Assembly: GCA_026168455.1 (NCBI GenBank)
Contig: CM047428.1
Location: 41,772,769 to 41,836,768, forward strand
From: Theocolax elegans
Taxonomy: Eukaryota; Arthropoda; Insecta; Hymenoptera; Cerocephalidae
Length of the DNA: 64,000 nt
Reading direction: 5' to 3'
Shown here: positions 35,094 to 47,280 of the stretch, in pieces
Layout: every line of letters begins with the position of its first letter
How positions within the stretch are numbered: the first letter of the stretch is position 1
Made by a program: the position numbers and the translations under genes
Notes under the pieces: generated by a model
Seen by the model: the letters and a program-made list of their open reading frames with translations, nothing else
Database searches by the model: none
What the model was told of the DNA's origin: nothing

Positions 35094-37958
35094 ATATGGT
35101 TGGTTCTCTGTGAAATCAAGATGAAAAAATTAATCTTGCTATAACTGTGAGAATATATTTTAGTCATATCCAGTAGTTCTCCTGAATTTTTTCAGATTTT
35201 TTCGGGGCCATTATTTTAAGTTACAGATAATCAAAGTTGACATTTTAGCACTTTTTTGCTCTATGTAAGGTAAAAGTACCAATTACTGGACACCTAAGGA
35301 TAGACATTATGTTTAATGTATAGTTTGTTGAAAAATATACACAAAATTAAAATCTATTAGTTCTAATAAAAAGTATTTGCTTTATAGCGTGTATTGCATT
35401 GCAAACGCACTAATCTTCATGTTTAATTTTCATAATGTAAATGAAAATACAATTGATGATATTGAACCAATATCTGGACTAACAAAATGTGATGGTACCT
35501 CTGTCCGAATGCATACGTCCCGATAACTGTACGTAACTTTACCATGCTGTAAATGATAATTTAAAAAGCAACTGCACCATAATAAATAATTAATAAATAC
35601 GTAAAATCTGTGCAGAGAATATAATTATTTATTAATTAATGTATTAAGTGTTTTACGAAGGAAAGTATATAAAGTAAAGTAAAGGTTAAATAAGAAACTT
35701 ATATTAAATACGTTTATTACAAAACTTTAACAAATTTAACAATGTATGAATGTTTCTGATTAATATTTACACACTTATATTAATATTAAATGAATAAACT
35801 GAAACAGTTATTTTAATATGCAGTATTTAATTATAAAATTTGTAGGTTAACTTTGTCTTATTCTAAATTTACTAATTTTTCTTACGTACAATATATTAAA
35901 TTAATATGAAAAACAACTAAATACATTATAGTATAAATAAATATAACTGTAAAATAGTTAATACTTACTCAATTCTTCAATGAATAAATAATAATTTAGA
36001 ACAAAAGTCGAGATCATGAGAAATTATTACACTGGTCAGTTACTAGGACAAACCTCGATAGAGCGTACCAAATAACATAAACTATATTTTTAATAAAAAA
36101 AAAGTATAAAGCAGCAAAAATATATTGTTTAATATTGATTATAGTACATTAAAAATTATGTTTATGCATTTTTTAGATGTTATAACTAATAAATATATCC
36201 CAAATCGCCTTAAGCGTGCACGCGAATTTCTTAGCAAATCGTTCAGAAAATCTGTTATTTTAGTATTGTGAACATCATTAGTCAAATATTGATTTTTTAT
36301 ATAAATTAAAACAAAACCGACATAAAACTTTTTTTCGTTTAAGCTAACGAATATTCAAAGTATTTAAATATATTAAATACGTTTATATGTCTGCTCTCAT
36401 AATTTTGCAAAACGTAATTTTCCATTCGTGTCCAGCATCTGGGACTTGTCCAGTCATTGGTACTTTTACCTTACCCATTTTCATGAATTTGTAGCTCCAA
36501 GGGGATACATTTTTCACTAAAAACATAAATATGACTTTTTTTGTAAAATTTTCAGAACCTTTCATTAAAAATACTTTTAAAGTCATAAATGTATGCTGTC
36601 ACACTCTTGTAAGCCATTTAAACCTGAAATAGTGAAAATCAGCAATTCTGCTCCGGATTCTGGAAACCTAATACTGTCGAAAGTATGTCTTTTTATAGGC
36701 AGAAACTATTTATTAATTTCCAAAGTGGGTCCAAACCATTAAGACTACTTTTGATCAAAATATCTGGGAAAAATGCCCGAAATATTAATAGAAATGTATA
36801 TTTGTTGCCTTATAACGATGAATCTGTTAGCATGATCATTGCAAACAAATTTATGCTATTACCTTGGAGTGGTAGAAAAGCATCTCCACTTTTTTCAGTA
36901 TCAATCTAATCTCCTGTAAGCTGCTAAAAATACAAATATTATTATACAATTATAAAAAATTAATTAAACATTTCCAATGTTGAATTTTTAGTTTCACAAT
37001 CCATACAAGAATTATGATACTAATCTGAAGGTTTACTATAAAAGTATCACCATTATTATTATTATTATTCAGCAATACATTGTTGAATTTCACAAACTTG
37101 TCACTGTCAATTAATCATATTAATCATTATAATATCAGATCTGCTTTGTTGATATAATTTTTGTATTAAATACGTATCTTCAGTTGTTATAATAATAATG
37201 TTGATATATTTATAGTAATCCTTCAGATTAGTATCATAATTCTTATATTGGTTATACAATTGAAAATCCAGCATTATAAATGTTTAAAAATTAATTTTTG
37301 TAATTGTAAAATAATATTTGTATTTTTAGCAGCTTACAGAGGATAAGATTAATACTGAAAAATGTGGAGATACTTTTCTACCACTCCAAGCTAAGTGCAT
37401 AAATTTTTTTGCAATGATCATGTTAACAAATTCATCGTTATAAGGCAACAAATTTACATTTCTATTAATATTTCGGGCACTTTTCCCAGATATTTTGACC
37501 ATAAGTGATTTTCATCATTTAGACCCACTCTGGAAATTTATAGGCAGTCTCTGACTATAAAAAGACATCTTTTAGACAGTATTAGGTTTCCAGAGTTTAG
37601 AGCAGAGTTGCTGATTTTCACTTTTTAAGGTTTAAATGGCTTACAAGAGTGTGGCAGCATACATTTATGTCTTTAAAAGTATTTTTAATGAAAAGTTTAG
37701 AAAATTTGACAAAAAATGTCATATTTATGTTTTTAATGAAAAATGCATCCCCTGGGAGGTAAAAATTCATGTAAATGGGTATATAATGCAAAGAAGTGCT
37801 AAAATGTCAACTTTGATTATCTGTAACTTAAAATAATGGCCCCGAAAAAATCTGAAAAAATTCAGGAGAACTACTGGATATCACTAAAATATATTCCCAC
37901 AGTTATAGCAATATTAATTTTTTTCATCTTCGATTTCAAAGAGAACCACCCATATATA
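35094..37958. mobile_element. Snapback element with a nested insertion
   Basis: The outer termini 35094-35256 (GGTTGGTTCTCTGTGAAATC) and 37796-37958 are inverse copies. The inner arms (about 36480-37110 and 37120-37790) continue the palindrome, with AATGGCTTACAAGAGTGT and its inverse, and turn near 37115. The left arm is broken by a separate insertion at 35265-36474. Terminal and subterminal sequence (GGCCCCGAAAAAA, CATCCCCTGGGAG) is shared with the core of the element at 2382-3243. There is no transposase. Confidence 0.85.
35265..36474. mobile_element. Non-autonomous TIR element nested in snapback
   Basis: The inverted ends GTAAGGTAAAAGTACCAAT and ACTGGAC match between left (35265) and right (36474) with one mismatch. 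The ~1.2 kb AT-rich interior has no ORF. It interrupts the left arm of the surrounding palindrome exactly where the right arm is continuous, which proves insertion. The superfamily cannot be told. Confidence 0.7.
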
Positions 37959-38679
37959 TACATATACAGGGTGATCCAGAAACATAGGTAACATATATAT
38001 ATATTCCGATTCAGAAAATTAATTCGAGTATAACCCCGTCGGAATTTTTAAAAAATATTAATTAGGCGAGGCGTAATTAATTTTTGAAATGGGCCAATCA
38101 GAGGCCGGATTAGGGAAGAAAGGTGAGCGGCGTTGCCGCGCGAGACTAATGCAACAGGTCAACGAGCGAAGCGGCCGAGGCGCTTGAACATAGCTAATGC
38201 GTATAGCAGAAGCGAAGATCGCGAAAGCGAATGAATCGCAAAATATATTTTACGAGATTGATTGTATGAATAAAATGTACAATCAAGGAAATGATTTTTA
38301 TTTAAGTTTGAATTATACCGCAGATTAATAAATTCATTACTACTATTATTAATTTACTTACTAAATCTATGATACGCGTGCGTTATAAATATGAGATTAT
38401 TACAGTTTTTAATCTCATCGTATTTACATTAATTTATTGAAACCTTAATGACGAATTTTAAGACAATAAAATTTTGAATTGAATTAAGTTTTGTGTACAA
38501 TATAGCCAATAAATACGTTTACCATAAAGATATATCGCTACATTTTGGAAATATATTAATTAATTTTGCAAATATATTGGCAATAATATTGCTAGGTAAA
38601 TAATTCCTAGTCCGTGTAAAATGAAATTTAGCTCAAGCCTCAATTCTCCGTTTAAAAAACATAATGCTACCGCGAGCGC

Positions 38680-38815
38680 TCTCCGATGTTCGCGCACATC
38701 AAATTTTGTGTTCGCGGAGTAAGCCCGCCGCGGGCGCTCTCCGACGTTCGCGCTCATCAAATTTTGTACTCGCGGAGTAAGCCCGTCGCGGACGCTCTCC
38801 GACGTCCGCACTGCA
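38680..38815. repeat. ~58-bp GC-rich tandem repeat in left arm
   Basis: A little over two units of CGCTCTCCGACGTTCGCGC, CATCAAATTTTG and CGCGGAGTAAGCCCG. The mirrored array lies at 42318-42455. The composition differs sharply from the AT-rich surroundings. Confidence 0.8.
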
Positions 38816-39389
38816 AGAGCAAACGTGCTCGAAAAAAGTTACTTCGTTAAAATTACAATTCATTGTGTTTCAGACTTAATAAATATTTTGGAAAACTTGT
38901 TCCAAATGTTTAGGATAATAATTGCAATAGTCTGGCTGTTGAATTGAATTGAGTGTTCAATATACAAAATGCCAATGAATAACTACCATAAATTCGCAAT
39001 ATATTGGTAATATATTAGCAATAATATTGCTAGTAAGTTAATTCCGAGTCCGTGTAAAATAAAATCTAGCTGAACCCTCGATGAAGTTTTATAATAGTCT
39101 GGGAATCATCTAGCTATAGTATATCTATAATATGTTTACGTTTACCAAATATTTTTAAACTGATTTTTTATAATATATTAGTATATGCTGAACAAATCGA
39201 TATCATTAAAATTAATTGGATCATATCTTTACTAAAAATCGGTATTATGAGAAATCGTGGATTTATGTCACGCATCTTAGTAATTATTCGGATGACCAAA
39301 GACAGACGTTCATTCACGGTTTCATCCACTTGAGGTAATAAAAAATCATCGATTCGTCGGTAGTATTGACAATTTGGACGACACGAAAC

Positions 39390-39570
39390 ATATTGGCGAT
39401 ATATTGATAATACTTTGGCAATATGTTGGCAACATATTGGCAATATATTGACAATACTTTGGCAACATATTGGCAATATATTGGCAACATATTGGCAATA
39501 TATTGACAATACTTTGGCAACATATTGGCAATATATTGGCAACATATTGGCAATATATTGATAATACAAA
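39390..39570. repeat. Minisatellite TTGGCAATATA/TTGGCAACATA
   Basis: Roughly 11-12 bp units in tandem. Inverted arrays recur at 40965-41145 and 41570-41745. Translations give CQYIANMLP repeats that are not genes. Confidence 0.9.
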
Positions 39571-42317
39571 TAATAAATACCCGCGTAAAACAATTAAAGT
39601 TTATATGAACTTTATATAAACTTTAGGTTTGGCTAAACTTGATATGGGGTTGGCCAACGAGACTGAGCCGAACTTGTGCAATTGACTGTTCAAGTTTGGT
39701 GAAAGCATATCAAATGTTCAGCTGAAATTCATATAAAGTTTTTATAAAGTTTTTTTACAATTACTGACAAATAAAATATAGTTTATACTAAGTTTAGCTG
39801 AACTCAATATTAACGTGATAGCAAGTTCAGGTTTATAAAGTCATATAATGTTGATATCAACATACCCAAAGAAAAATTTCAAATATCTGTTTTAACTGAC
39901 ATTAGTAAGAATACATCGGTTAGAAAAACTGTAGATATATTCCAAAAAATTCGAATCCGTCACTGAAAAGTGTTGTCCATTTCCTTAGTTTTGAAGACAT
40001 AACCTGAAAGAAGAAATTTAAAAAACCACAAAGTATCTATTTTCACCATTTTTCTAACTGATGTAATCTTACTGATGTCAGTTAAAGAAGATATTTGAAA
40101 TTTTTCTTTGGGTATGTTGATATCAACATTATATGACTTTATAAACCTGAACTTGCTATCACGTTAATATTGAGTTCAGCTAAACTTAGTATAAACTATA
40201 TTTTATTTGTCAGTAATTGTAAAAAAACTTTGTAAAAACTTTATATGAATTTCAGCTGAACATTTGATATGCTTTCACCAAACTTGAACAGTCAATTGCA
40301 CAAGTTCGGCTCAGTCTCGTTGGCCAACCCCATATCAAGTTTAGCCAAACCTAAAGTTTATATAAAGTTCATATAAACTTTAATTGTTTTACGCGGGTAC
40401 TTAACGAAATACACTTTTAACTGCAAGATTTAAGCCAGACTTAAAGCCATACTTTCACAAACACTTTCAGATATACATACAGCCATACAATTAGCCATAC
40501 TGAAAGATCAACATTTCATTCCTTGTAACTACCCTCTGTATTGGTTGGTACGAGAAGCCAACTTAAGAAAAATCAACAAAGGACAGATGTTTTAGATAAG
40601 AAAATAACATGAAAATGTCTATTTCTCGATAAAAAAGCAAATTTCATTCCGTATTACTACCCTCCTGTATTTAGGTGGTTGATGAAACTTCTCACACAGT
40701 TTGTGCTACTAATGCAAGAACGAGAAGACGATTTAAAGCAATCAACAAAGACAGATATTTTAGAATAACAAAATAACTGGTTGATTTTTCCTATGTCGGC
40801 TTTTATTACCAACCAATACAGAGGGTAGTTACAAGGAATGAAAAGTTGATCTTTTAGTATGGCTGTATGTGTGTCTGAAAGTGTTTGCGCAAGTATGGCT
40901 TAACGTCTGGCTTAAATCTTGCAGTTAAAAGTGTATTTCGTTAAGTATTTATTATTTGTATTATCAATATATTGCCAATATGTTGCCAATATATTGCCAA
41001 TATATTGCCAATATGTTGCCAAAGTATTGTCAATATATTACCAATATATTGCCAATATATTGCCAATATGTTGCCAAAGTATTGTCAATATATTGCCAAT
41101 ATGTTGCCAACATATTGCCAAAGTATTATCAATATATCGCCAATATGTTTCGTGTCGTCAAAATTGTCAATACTACCGACGAATCGAAGTTTTTATAAAG
41201 TTTTTTTATAATTACTGACAAATAAAATATATGTCAGTTAAAGCAGATATTTGAAATTTTTCTTTGGGTATGTTGATATCAACATTATATGACTTTATAA
41301 ACCTGAACTTGCTATCACGTTAATATTGAGTTCAGCTAAACTTAGTATAAACTATATTTTATTTGTCAGTAATTGTAAAAAAACTTTATAAAAACTTTAT
41401 ATGAATTTCAGCTGAACATTTGATATGCTTTCACCAAACTTGAACAGTCAATTGCACAAGTTCGGCTCAGTCTCGTTGGCCAACCCCATATCAAGTTTAG
41501 CCAAACCTAAAGTTTATATAAAGTTCATATAAACTTTAATTGTTTTACGCGGGTATTTATTATTTGTATTATCAATATATTGCCAATATGTTGCCAATAT
41601 ATTGCCAATATGTTGCCAAAGTATTGTCAATATATTGCCAATATGTTGCCAATATATTGCCAATATGTTGCCAAAGTATTGTCAATATATTGCCAATATG
41701 TTGCCAACATATTGCCAAAGTATTATCAATATATCGCCAATATGTTTCGTGTCGTCCAAATTGTCAATACTACCGACGAATCGATGATTTTTTATTACCT
41801 CAAGTGGATGAAACCGTGAATGAACGTCTGTCTTTGGTCATCCGAATAATTACTAAGATGCGTGACATAAATCCACGATTTCTCATAATACCGATTTTTA
41901 GTAAAGATATGATCCAATTAATTTTAATGATATCGATTTGTTCAGCATATACTAATATATTATAAAAAATCAGTTTAAAAATATTTGGTAAACGTAAACA
42001 TATTATAGATATACTATAGCTAGATGATTTCCAGACTATTATAAAACTTCATCGAGGGTTCAGCTAGATTTTATTTTACACGGACTCGGAATTAACTTAC
42101 TAGCAATATTATTGCTAATATATTACCAATATATTGCGAATTTATGGTAGTTATTCATTGGCATTTTGTATATTGAACACTCAATTCAATTCAACAGCCA
42201 GACTATTGCAATTATTATCCTAAACATTTGGAACAAGTTTTCCAAAATATTTATTAAGTCTGAAACACAATGAATTGTAATTTTAACGAAGTAACTTTTT
42301 TCGAGCACGTTTGCTCT

Positions 42318-42455
42318 TGCAGTGCGGACGTCGGAGAGCGTCCGCGACGGGCTTACTCCGCGAGTACAAAATTTGATGAGCGCGAACGTCGGAGAGCGCC
42401 CGCGGCGGGCTTACTCCGCGAACACAAAATTTGATGTGCGCGAACATCGGAGAGC
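42318..42455. repeat. ~58-bp GC-rich tandem repeat in right arm
   Basis: Reverse-complement counterpart of the array at 38680-38815, apparently identical in sequence. Confidence 0.8.
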
Positions 42456-43165
42456 GCTCGCGGTAGCATTATGTTTTTTAAACGGAGAATTGAGGCTTGA
42501 GCTAAATTTCATTTTACACGGACTAGGAATTATTTACCTAGCAATATTATTGCCAATATATTTGCAAAATTAATTAATATATTTCCAAAATGTAGCGATA
42601 TATCTTTATGGTAAACGTATTTATTGGCTATATTGTACACAAAACTTAATTCAATTCAAAATTTTATTGTCTTAAAATTCGTCATTAAGGTTTCAATAAA
42701 TTAATGTAAATACGATGAGATTAAAAACTGTAATAATCTCATATTTATAACGCACGCGTATCATAGATTTAGTAAGTAAATTAATAATAGTAGTAATGAA
42801 TTTATTAATCTGCGGTATAATTCAAACTTAAATAAAAATCATTTCCTTGATTGTACATTTTATTCATACAATCAATCTCGTAAAATATATTTTGCGATTC
42901 ATTCGCTTTCGCGATCTTCGCTTCTGCTATACGCATTAGCTATGTTCAAGCGCCTCGGCCGCTTCGCTCGTTGACCTGTTGCATTAGTCTCGCGCGGCAA
43001 CGCCGCTCACCTTTCTTCCCTAATCCGGCCTCTGATTGGCCCATTTCAAAAATTAATTACGCCTCGCCTAATTAATATTTTTTAAAAATTCCGACGGGGT
43101 TATACTCGAATTAATTTTCTGAATCGGAATATATATATATGTTACCTATGTTTCTGGATCACCCT

Positions 43166-43300
43166 GTATATATATATATATGTATTAATTACGCCTCGCC
43201 TAATTATTTTTACATTCCGACGGGGTTATACTCGAATTAATTTTCTGAATCGGAATATATATATATGTTACCTATGTTTCTGGATCACCCTGTATATATA
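43166..43300. repeat. Extra copy of the giant palindrome's terminus
   Basis: Repeats TTAATTACGCCTCGCCTAAT through GATCACCCTGTATATA directly after the element's right end, with a short deletion. It is a tandem duplication of about 130 bp of terminal sequence. Confidence 0.8.
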
Positions 43301-43319
43301 TATATATATGTTTGGATAT

Positions 43320-45238
43320 TGTCACGTCCAGACTCGTACCAACTACTATAAAAAAAATGTTACAAGAAGGCAAATGGTTAATAAACCATTCGCGTTCCTT
43401 TCGCTCTTGTTTGACTAGGACTAGCCTTACGTCTCCGGGAGTAGCGAGCGAAGTTATTTTGAGAGTACAGATATAGGATATCGTCGGCTGAGTGGAAGAA
43501 CAGTCTATCTCGGAACTTGCTTGGAAAACGCCCTATCTCGGAACTTGCTTGGAAAACGTCCTATCTCGGAATTGCTTGAAAAACGCCCTATCTCGGAACT
43601 CGGTTGGAAAACGATCTATCTCGCGATCCGCTTGGAAAACGCCCTATATCGCGCCTAGGTTGATGAACGCCCTATCTCAAATGAAATTTTTCGCTTTCAA
43701 ATTTTGTAGTGGCACCACTGCGCAACTTAAAAATTGTAAGCTTAAAAATCTCCGTTCTCTCAACTTTTTTTTTAACCTTTATTAACTTAAAACATTATTT
43801 AAATTGCACGCAGGTCGGCTGATATAATAAGCACTCGATACATCGTCCTGATAGACAGATAAAGTCAGAGAAGTCTCTCTTTCTCTGAGGAGTCTCGATG
43901 ACGCCTAAACAATTTTTTTCCAAATTTAAACACTACTAATTAATTTATTTTAATTAGTAAGACCGTATTTTTAAGTTGCGCAGTGCAGGTGCCACTACAA
44001 AATTTGAAAGCGAAAAATTTCATTTGATATAGGGCGTTCTTCAACCGAGGCGCGAGATAGAGCGTTTTCCAAGCGGATCGCGAGATAGGGCGTTTTCCAA
44101 GCGAGTTCCGAGATAGGACGTTTTTCAAGCAAGTTCCGAGATAGACTGTTCCACTCAGCCGACGATATAATGTGGAATAGATAAAATAATATATTTTTTA
44201 TTTGTATTAAACATGCATTATTTATTTAAATTTGTTAACATCATAATATGCTGTTTTCTTTTAAATGAACATGTGTAACTAAATTCTTATAGCTTTTTAA
44301 TGGGCAAAAACACACATAAAATTACACTATTTTATTAACAATTGGATAAAATTATTTAAGTCAAATAACGATTTTAATTTTGATTAAATAAACAATTGTA
44401 CGGCAAACACGTTAACACATTATAGAATGAAATATATACATTGTTATTTTAATATAAACATTAATAATTAATAATCGAAATACGAATCTTGATTTTGAAT
44501 GCGTATTTCTTTAAAGTCCGAGTAGCAGAGCCACGCCTTGGGATAAAAATCATGAGTTGACTGGCAGAGCTTCGTCTTACGAAAGCTTTAGATGAAAAAT
44601 TAGGAGTGGCTGTGTCTGTTCTGGGTCCTCTTTATATACCCTAAAATCCTATGCATCTGTCCTTGTCTTACGCTTTGCTTTAGATGGAAATTTCGTAAGT
44701 AGTTCTCGATTTTTCTGTGCTTGCACCCGATTGGGCCGTTAGATGTGCGTGATTAAAAATTATCGAATCCCATGCACTTTCTGTATCGCTTCGTAGTTAT
44801 TTCGAAGAATTTGCTGTCCCCCTTTTATTACTGTGACATTACCCAAAGAACGGCTTAATTTATTACTTCCTTCTAATGTTCGAGTTTTCTAGTCCATGTT
44901 TCCCATCGCCGGCTCTTCTCCGAGCATTGATTTTATAGTGCAGTACAAAAAAACTCTTGCGCAACCCTTCGTTTCAATCTCACTATCGGCGATCCCGCTT
45001 ATATGCGTATTGGCTTTGAATAATATCTTCAACTCTACTTATCAGTCTCTTTTTCATTTGAAACACTCGTAAATTAATTTGTCCTTTAGCTCTATAAATT
45101 ATATTTTATATTACTGCCTTTACTTAGAATCATTCTTTATCAACCTTATTTTGTTCGTCTTCTACGCCGTATTTTTATTCTAAACTACGCAGTACTTTTT
45201 ACGAAAAATAATAATATAATTTTCGTCTGGACGCGACA
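43320..45238 (-). mobile_element. Gypsy-type 3' LTR containing a snapback
   Basis: Minus-strand start TGTCGCGTCCAGACG and end GTCTGGACGTGACA form matching inverted termini. The start is preceded by a polypurine tract and a pol-like end (NDEGVVF, stop). The 1.92 kb includes a 0.69 kb snapback (43478-44168), so the LTR itself is about 1.2 kb. It could be the 3' LTR of the gypsy copy whose gag-pol lies at 47281-54166; I infer this from strand and order only. Confidence 0.65.
43478..44168. mobile_element. Foldback element with tandem-repeat arms (second family)
   Basis: The arms begin ATATCGTCGGCTGAGTGGA. Each carries several ~28-bp tandem units of the type CCTATCTCGGAACTTGCTT plus GGAAAACG, then ATTTTTCGCTTTCAAATTTT. 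The loop is near 43735-43970. The architecture matches the element at 2382-3243: arm repeats centred on TATCTC(A/G)G plus GAAAA, and terminal TCGTCG. No clear target duplication is seen. The translation of the arms (43492-43785) is an artefact. Confidence 0.85.
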
Positions 45239-45260
45239 ACTCCCCCCTTTTAAAAAACGA
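45239..45260 (-). promoter_or_regulatory. Polypurine tract of gypsy element
   Basis: The minus strand reads TTTTAAAAGGGGGGAGT immediately before the LTR start TGTCGCG. It marks plus-strand DNA priming in the element's own orientation. Confidence 0.7.
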
Positions 45261-46299
45261 CGCCCTCGTCGTTGATCAATATTATTATTATATTATTATT
45301 TCTCTTGACATAAGATATCATACTTAATTTTATATTATAAACATTATTTGGATTAATTCTTCTTTTTTCCTTATGGCAAATTTATAAACCATATTACAAT
45401 TATTTATTTCGTAGTTCAACTTTGTTATTATTTTACATACTTCTATTACATTATTTCAAACGGTTTAACAGTATTGATATAGTTCACCTATAAAAATAGA
45501 AGTTAAAATAAAAAAATGTTTTATTATTACATTTTTTTTCTAGACATTCCCAGAAATTGTATAATTATTATTGAATGTGTTTTCTGTAGATAAAAAAAAA
45601 TTTATTTATCTTTAGTTTTTACTCCTAATTTAGTATACATCAAGTCATGTTAAAAATATATGTTATTAGTATTTTTTTGTTCTCGCAGAATGCTTACATA
45701 TATATTTTCTAAAAAGTTAAACAAAAGAGTTTAATATTAGTTTACTTTTTTTTACATTTATCCAATTAATAATTCTAATGTTACGAATTGTTGAAAAGAA
45801 GAAAAAAAATTTCTTATTCTTATGTAATATAGATTCTCCCTTCAACGTGAACAATGTTAGTACATCCTACCTTAATAATATATTTACATATTTTTTTATA
45901 AAACGATCGCGAGAAATAATTAATTTAGTTTCATAAGAAAAAGGTACAATCGATACAAATGAAAAATAAAATGAGCAGTACATAAGTGACAATGCGAAAA
46001 TAGAGTAGGCTAAGTAGGCTCATGTAGAACCATGCTCCTATATCTTGGAAGAAAGAGTAGACTACATTGAATAAACGGTACGACGGAATAACCCAAGCTG
46101 TTGGGAACAACGGAACTGCCCGATGCTTGCGCATCATAGAATTATGGCAGCAACGTTCGTTTTTATTCGCTTAATTCCATTATGTTTTACGTTAAAATGA
46201 CTACTTTACATTCTTTTTATTTCTATATCTTGAGGAATAGTTTAAATATTCGTCATTTTCTTGATTTTATTTAAACTAACAACTGTAGAAACGCTTAAC
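45261..46299. other. AT-rich DNA, possible eroded gypsy pol/env
   Basis: Mostly AT-rich with no recognisable domain. A 68-codon minus-strand ORF (46137-45931) ends in a hydrophobic, membrane-like stretch but matches nothing I know. Confidence 0.35.
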
Positions 46300-47243
46300 T
46301 TATTGATTTCACCCTCCATCGTCAATTATTAAAAGGAATCGATGTTGAGGGTCAGGTTTTTAAATAAATAAACACTATTTATTTAAATTTTGTTGTACAA
46401 CGTTTCGTCTGCGTGGTTTGCAGACCTCTTCAGGTACTATAAATTTATTGAGCACAAAATAACAATTTTAATAATTACAAATTAACGGACGAAATATTGA
46501 ATAAATTAATGGAAGAAAATATTACCCTTGATACACTGAAACGTAGATGTAATAAGCCCAGAAACGCGTCGTCGAATAACAAGAGTATGCGAAATCGAGC
46601 GAATTTATACAAAACAAAACAAGTGTCTGCGAGTATATGTGTATGTATGTTTACAAATTAAAAGTCAATTTCTTAGAAATACTCGGATATAAATAGTCTC
46701 TTCAAATCACATCATAATACTTCTATATTGTCGGTTTAAATATTGTACGTCTTCTTTTCTATTGATAGTCGAATTATAATAATTAATGTGTAACATTTCT
46801 GAAATAATTCGTTTTTTGTAAGATGACTCTCTATTTAATATTTTTAGATTGTTCCAATCGAACTCATGATCCGCATTTTTAACAATATGTGCAGTAACAA
46901 CAGCTTCTGGATTTTTATTTTTCTGGTGTTCTTTAATTCTGTTTTTTAGGAGGCGTTTAGTTTCTCCGATGTAAGTTGCCAGGCATTTTTTACAATTAAA
47001 TTTGTATACTACCCCTGTCATATCCCATTTTTCAGTCGAGTCTTTGCCTAATTTTATTATATTATTAAATTTGTGATTAATTAATGGAATTGTATTAATG
47101 TTAAATTTTTTTAACGTGTTTGAACATTTATTAAAAAATTCTTGATTATAAGGTAATGATATAGTGCAAATTGGAAGCTGTTTTCTTGTTTCGCTTGTGC
47201 CTGTGAATTTAATTTGACGTAGTCTGTTTTTAATTGCCAAATT
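46300..47243 (-). mobile_element. Penelope-like element, 3' part (GIY-YIG endonuclease)
   Basis: The minus-strand ORF from 47240 (TTG, so truncated at its 5' end) to 46707 encodes 177 residues with a GIY-YIG endonuclease signature: TGVVYKFNCKKC, ATYIGETKR, LKNRIKEHQ and an Asn/His-containing tail. The CxxC (CKKC) between the motif halves is typical of Penelope-like elements, where this domain follows the RT. The RT is missing. Downstream, the 3' segment (to about 46300) carries a hammerhead-like motif. It interrupts the gypsy RT frame at about 47260-47280, next to an AATA repeat run. Confidence 0.85.
46398..46434 (-). ncRNA. Hammerhead ribozyme motif of Penelope-like element
   Basis: On the minus strand: CTGAAGA (fits CUGANGA) at 46433-46427, one G, stem II GTCTGC (46425-46420), loop, GCAGAC (46412-46407), GAAA (46406-46403), then CGTTGTACAAC as a very short stem III. 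This is the order of hammerhead motifs known from PLE pseudo-LTRs. Core positions are intact except for the extra G before stem II. Confidence 0.65.
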
Positions 47244-47280
47244 CGATAAATAAATAAATTAATAAATAAATAAATAAATT

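Larger units (their letters stand above)
37966..43165. mobile_element. 5.2-kb giant palindrome element
   Basis: The termini are TACAGGGTGATCCAGAAACA and its inverse. Arms of about 1.94 kb (37966-39905 and 41229-43165) look identical wherever I compared them, including mirrored 141- and 83-codon ORFs. The arms contain a GC-rich ~58-bp tandem repeat (38680-38815, mirrored at 42318-42455) and a short minisatellite. The central 1.3 kb holds two further palindromes (39595-40395 and 40395-40945). No ORF resembles a transposase; the CQYVANILPI-type ORFs are translated minisatellite. The CAGGGTG-like end recalls Tc1/mariner-type TIRs, but this is only a resemblance. Confidence 0.85.

Noticed and set aside
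39168..41965. Several mirrored ORFs with CQYIANMLP-like repeats
   Set aside because: They are translations of an 11-12 bp minisatellite within palindrome arms, in three frames at once. There is no evidence of a protein.
45931..46137. 68-codon ORF with a hydrophobic C-terminus, considered as retroviral-type env
   Set aside because: No recognisable env feature and no conserved motif; left unassigned.
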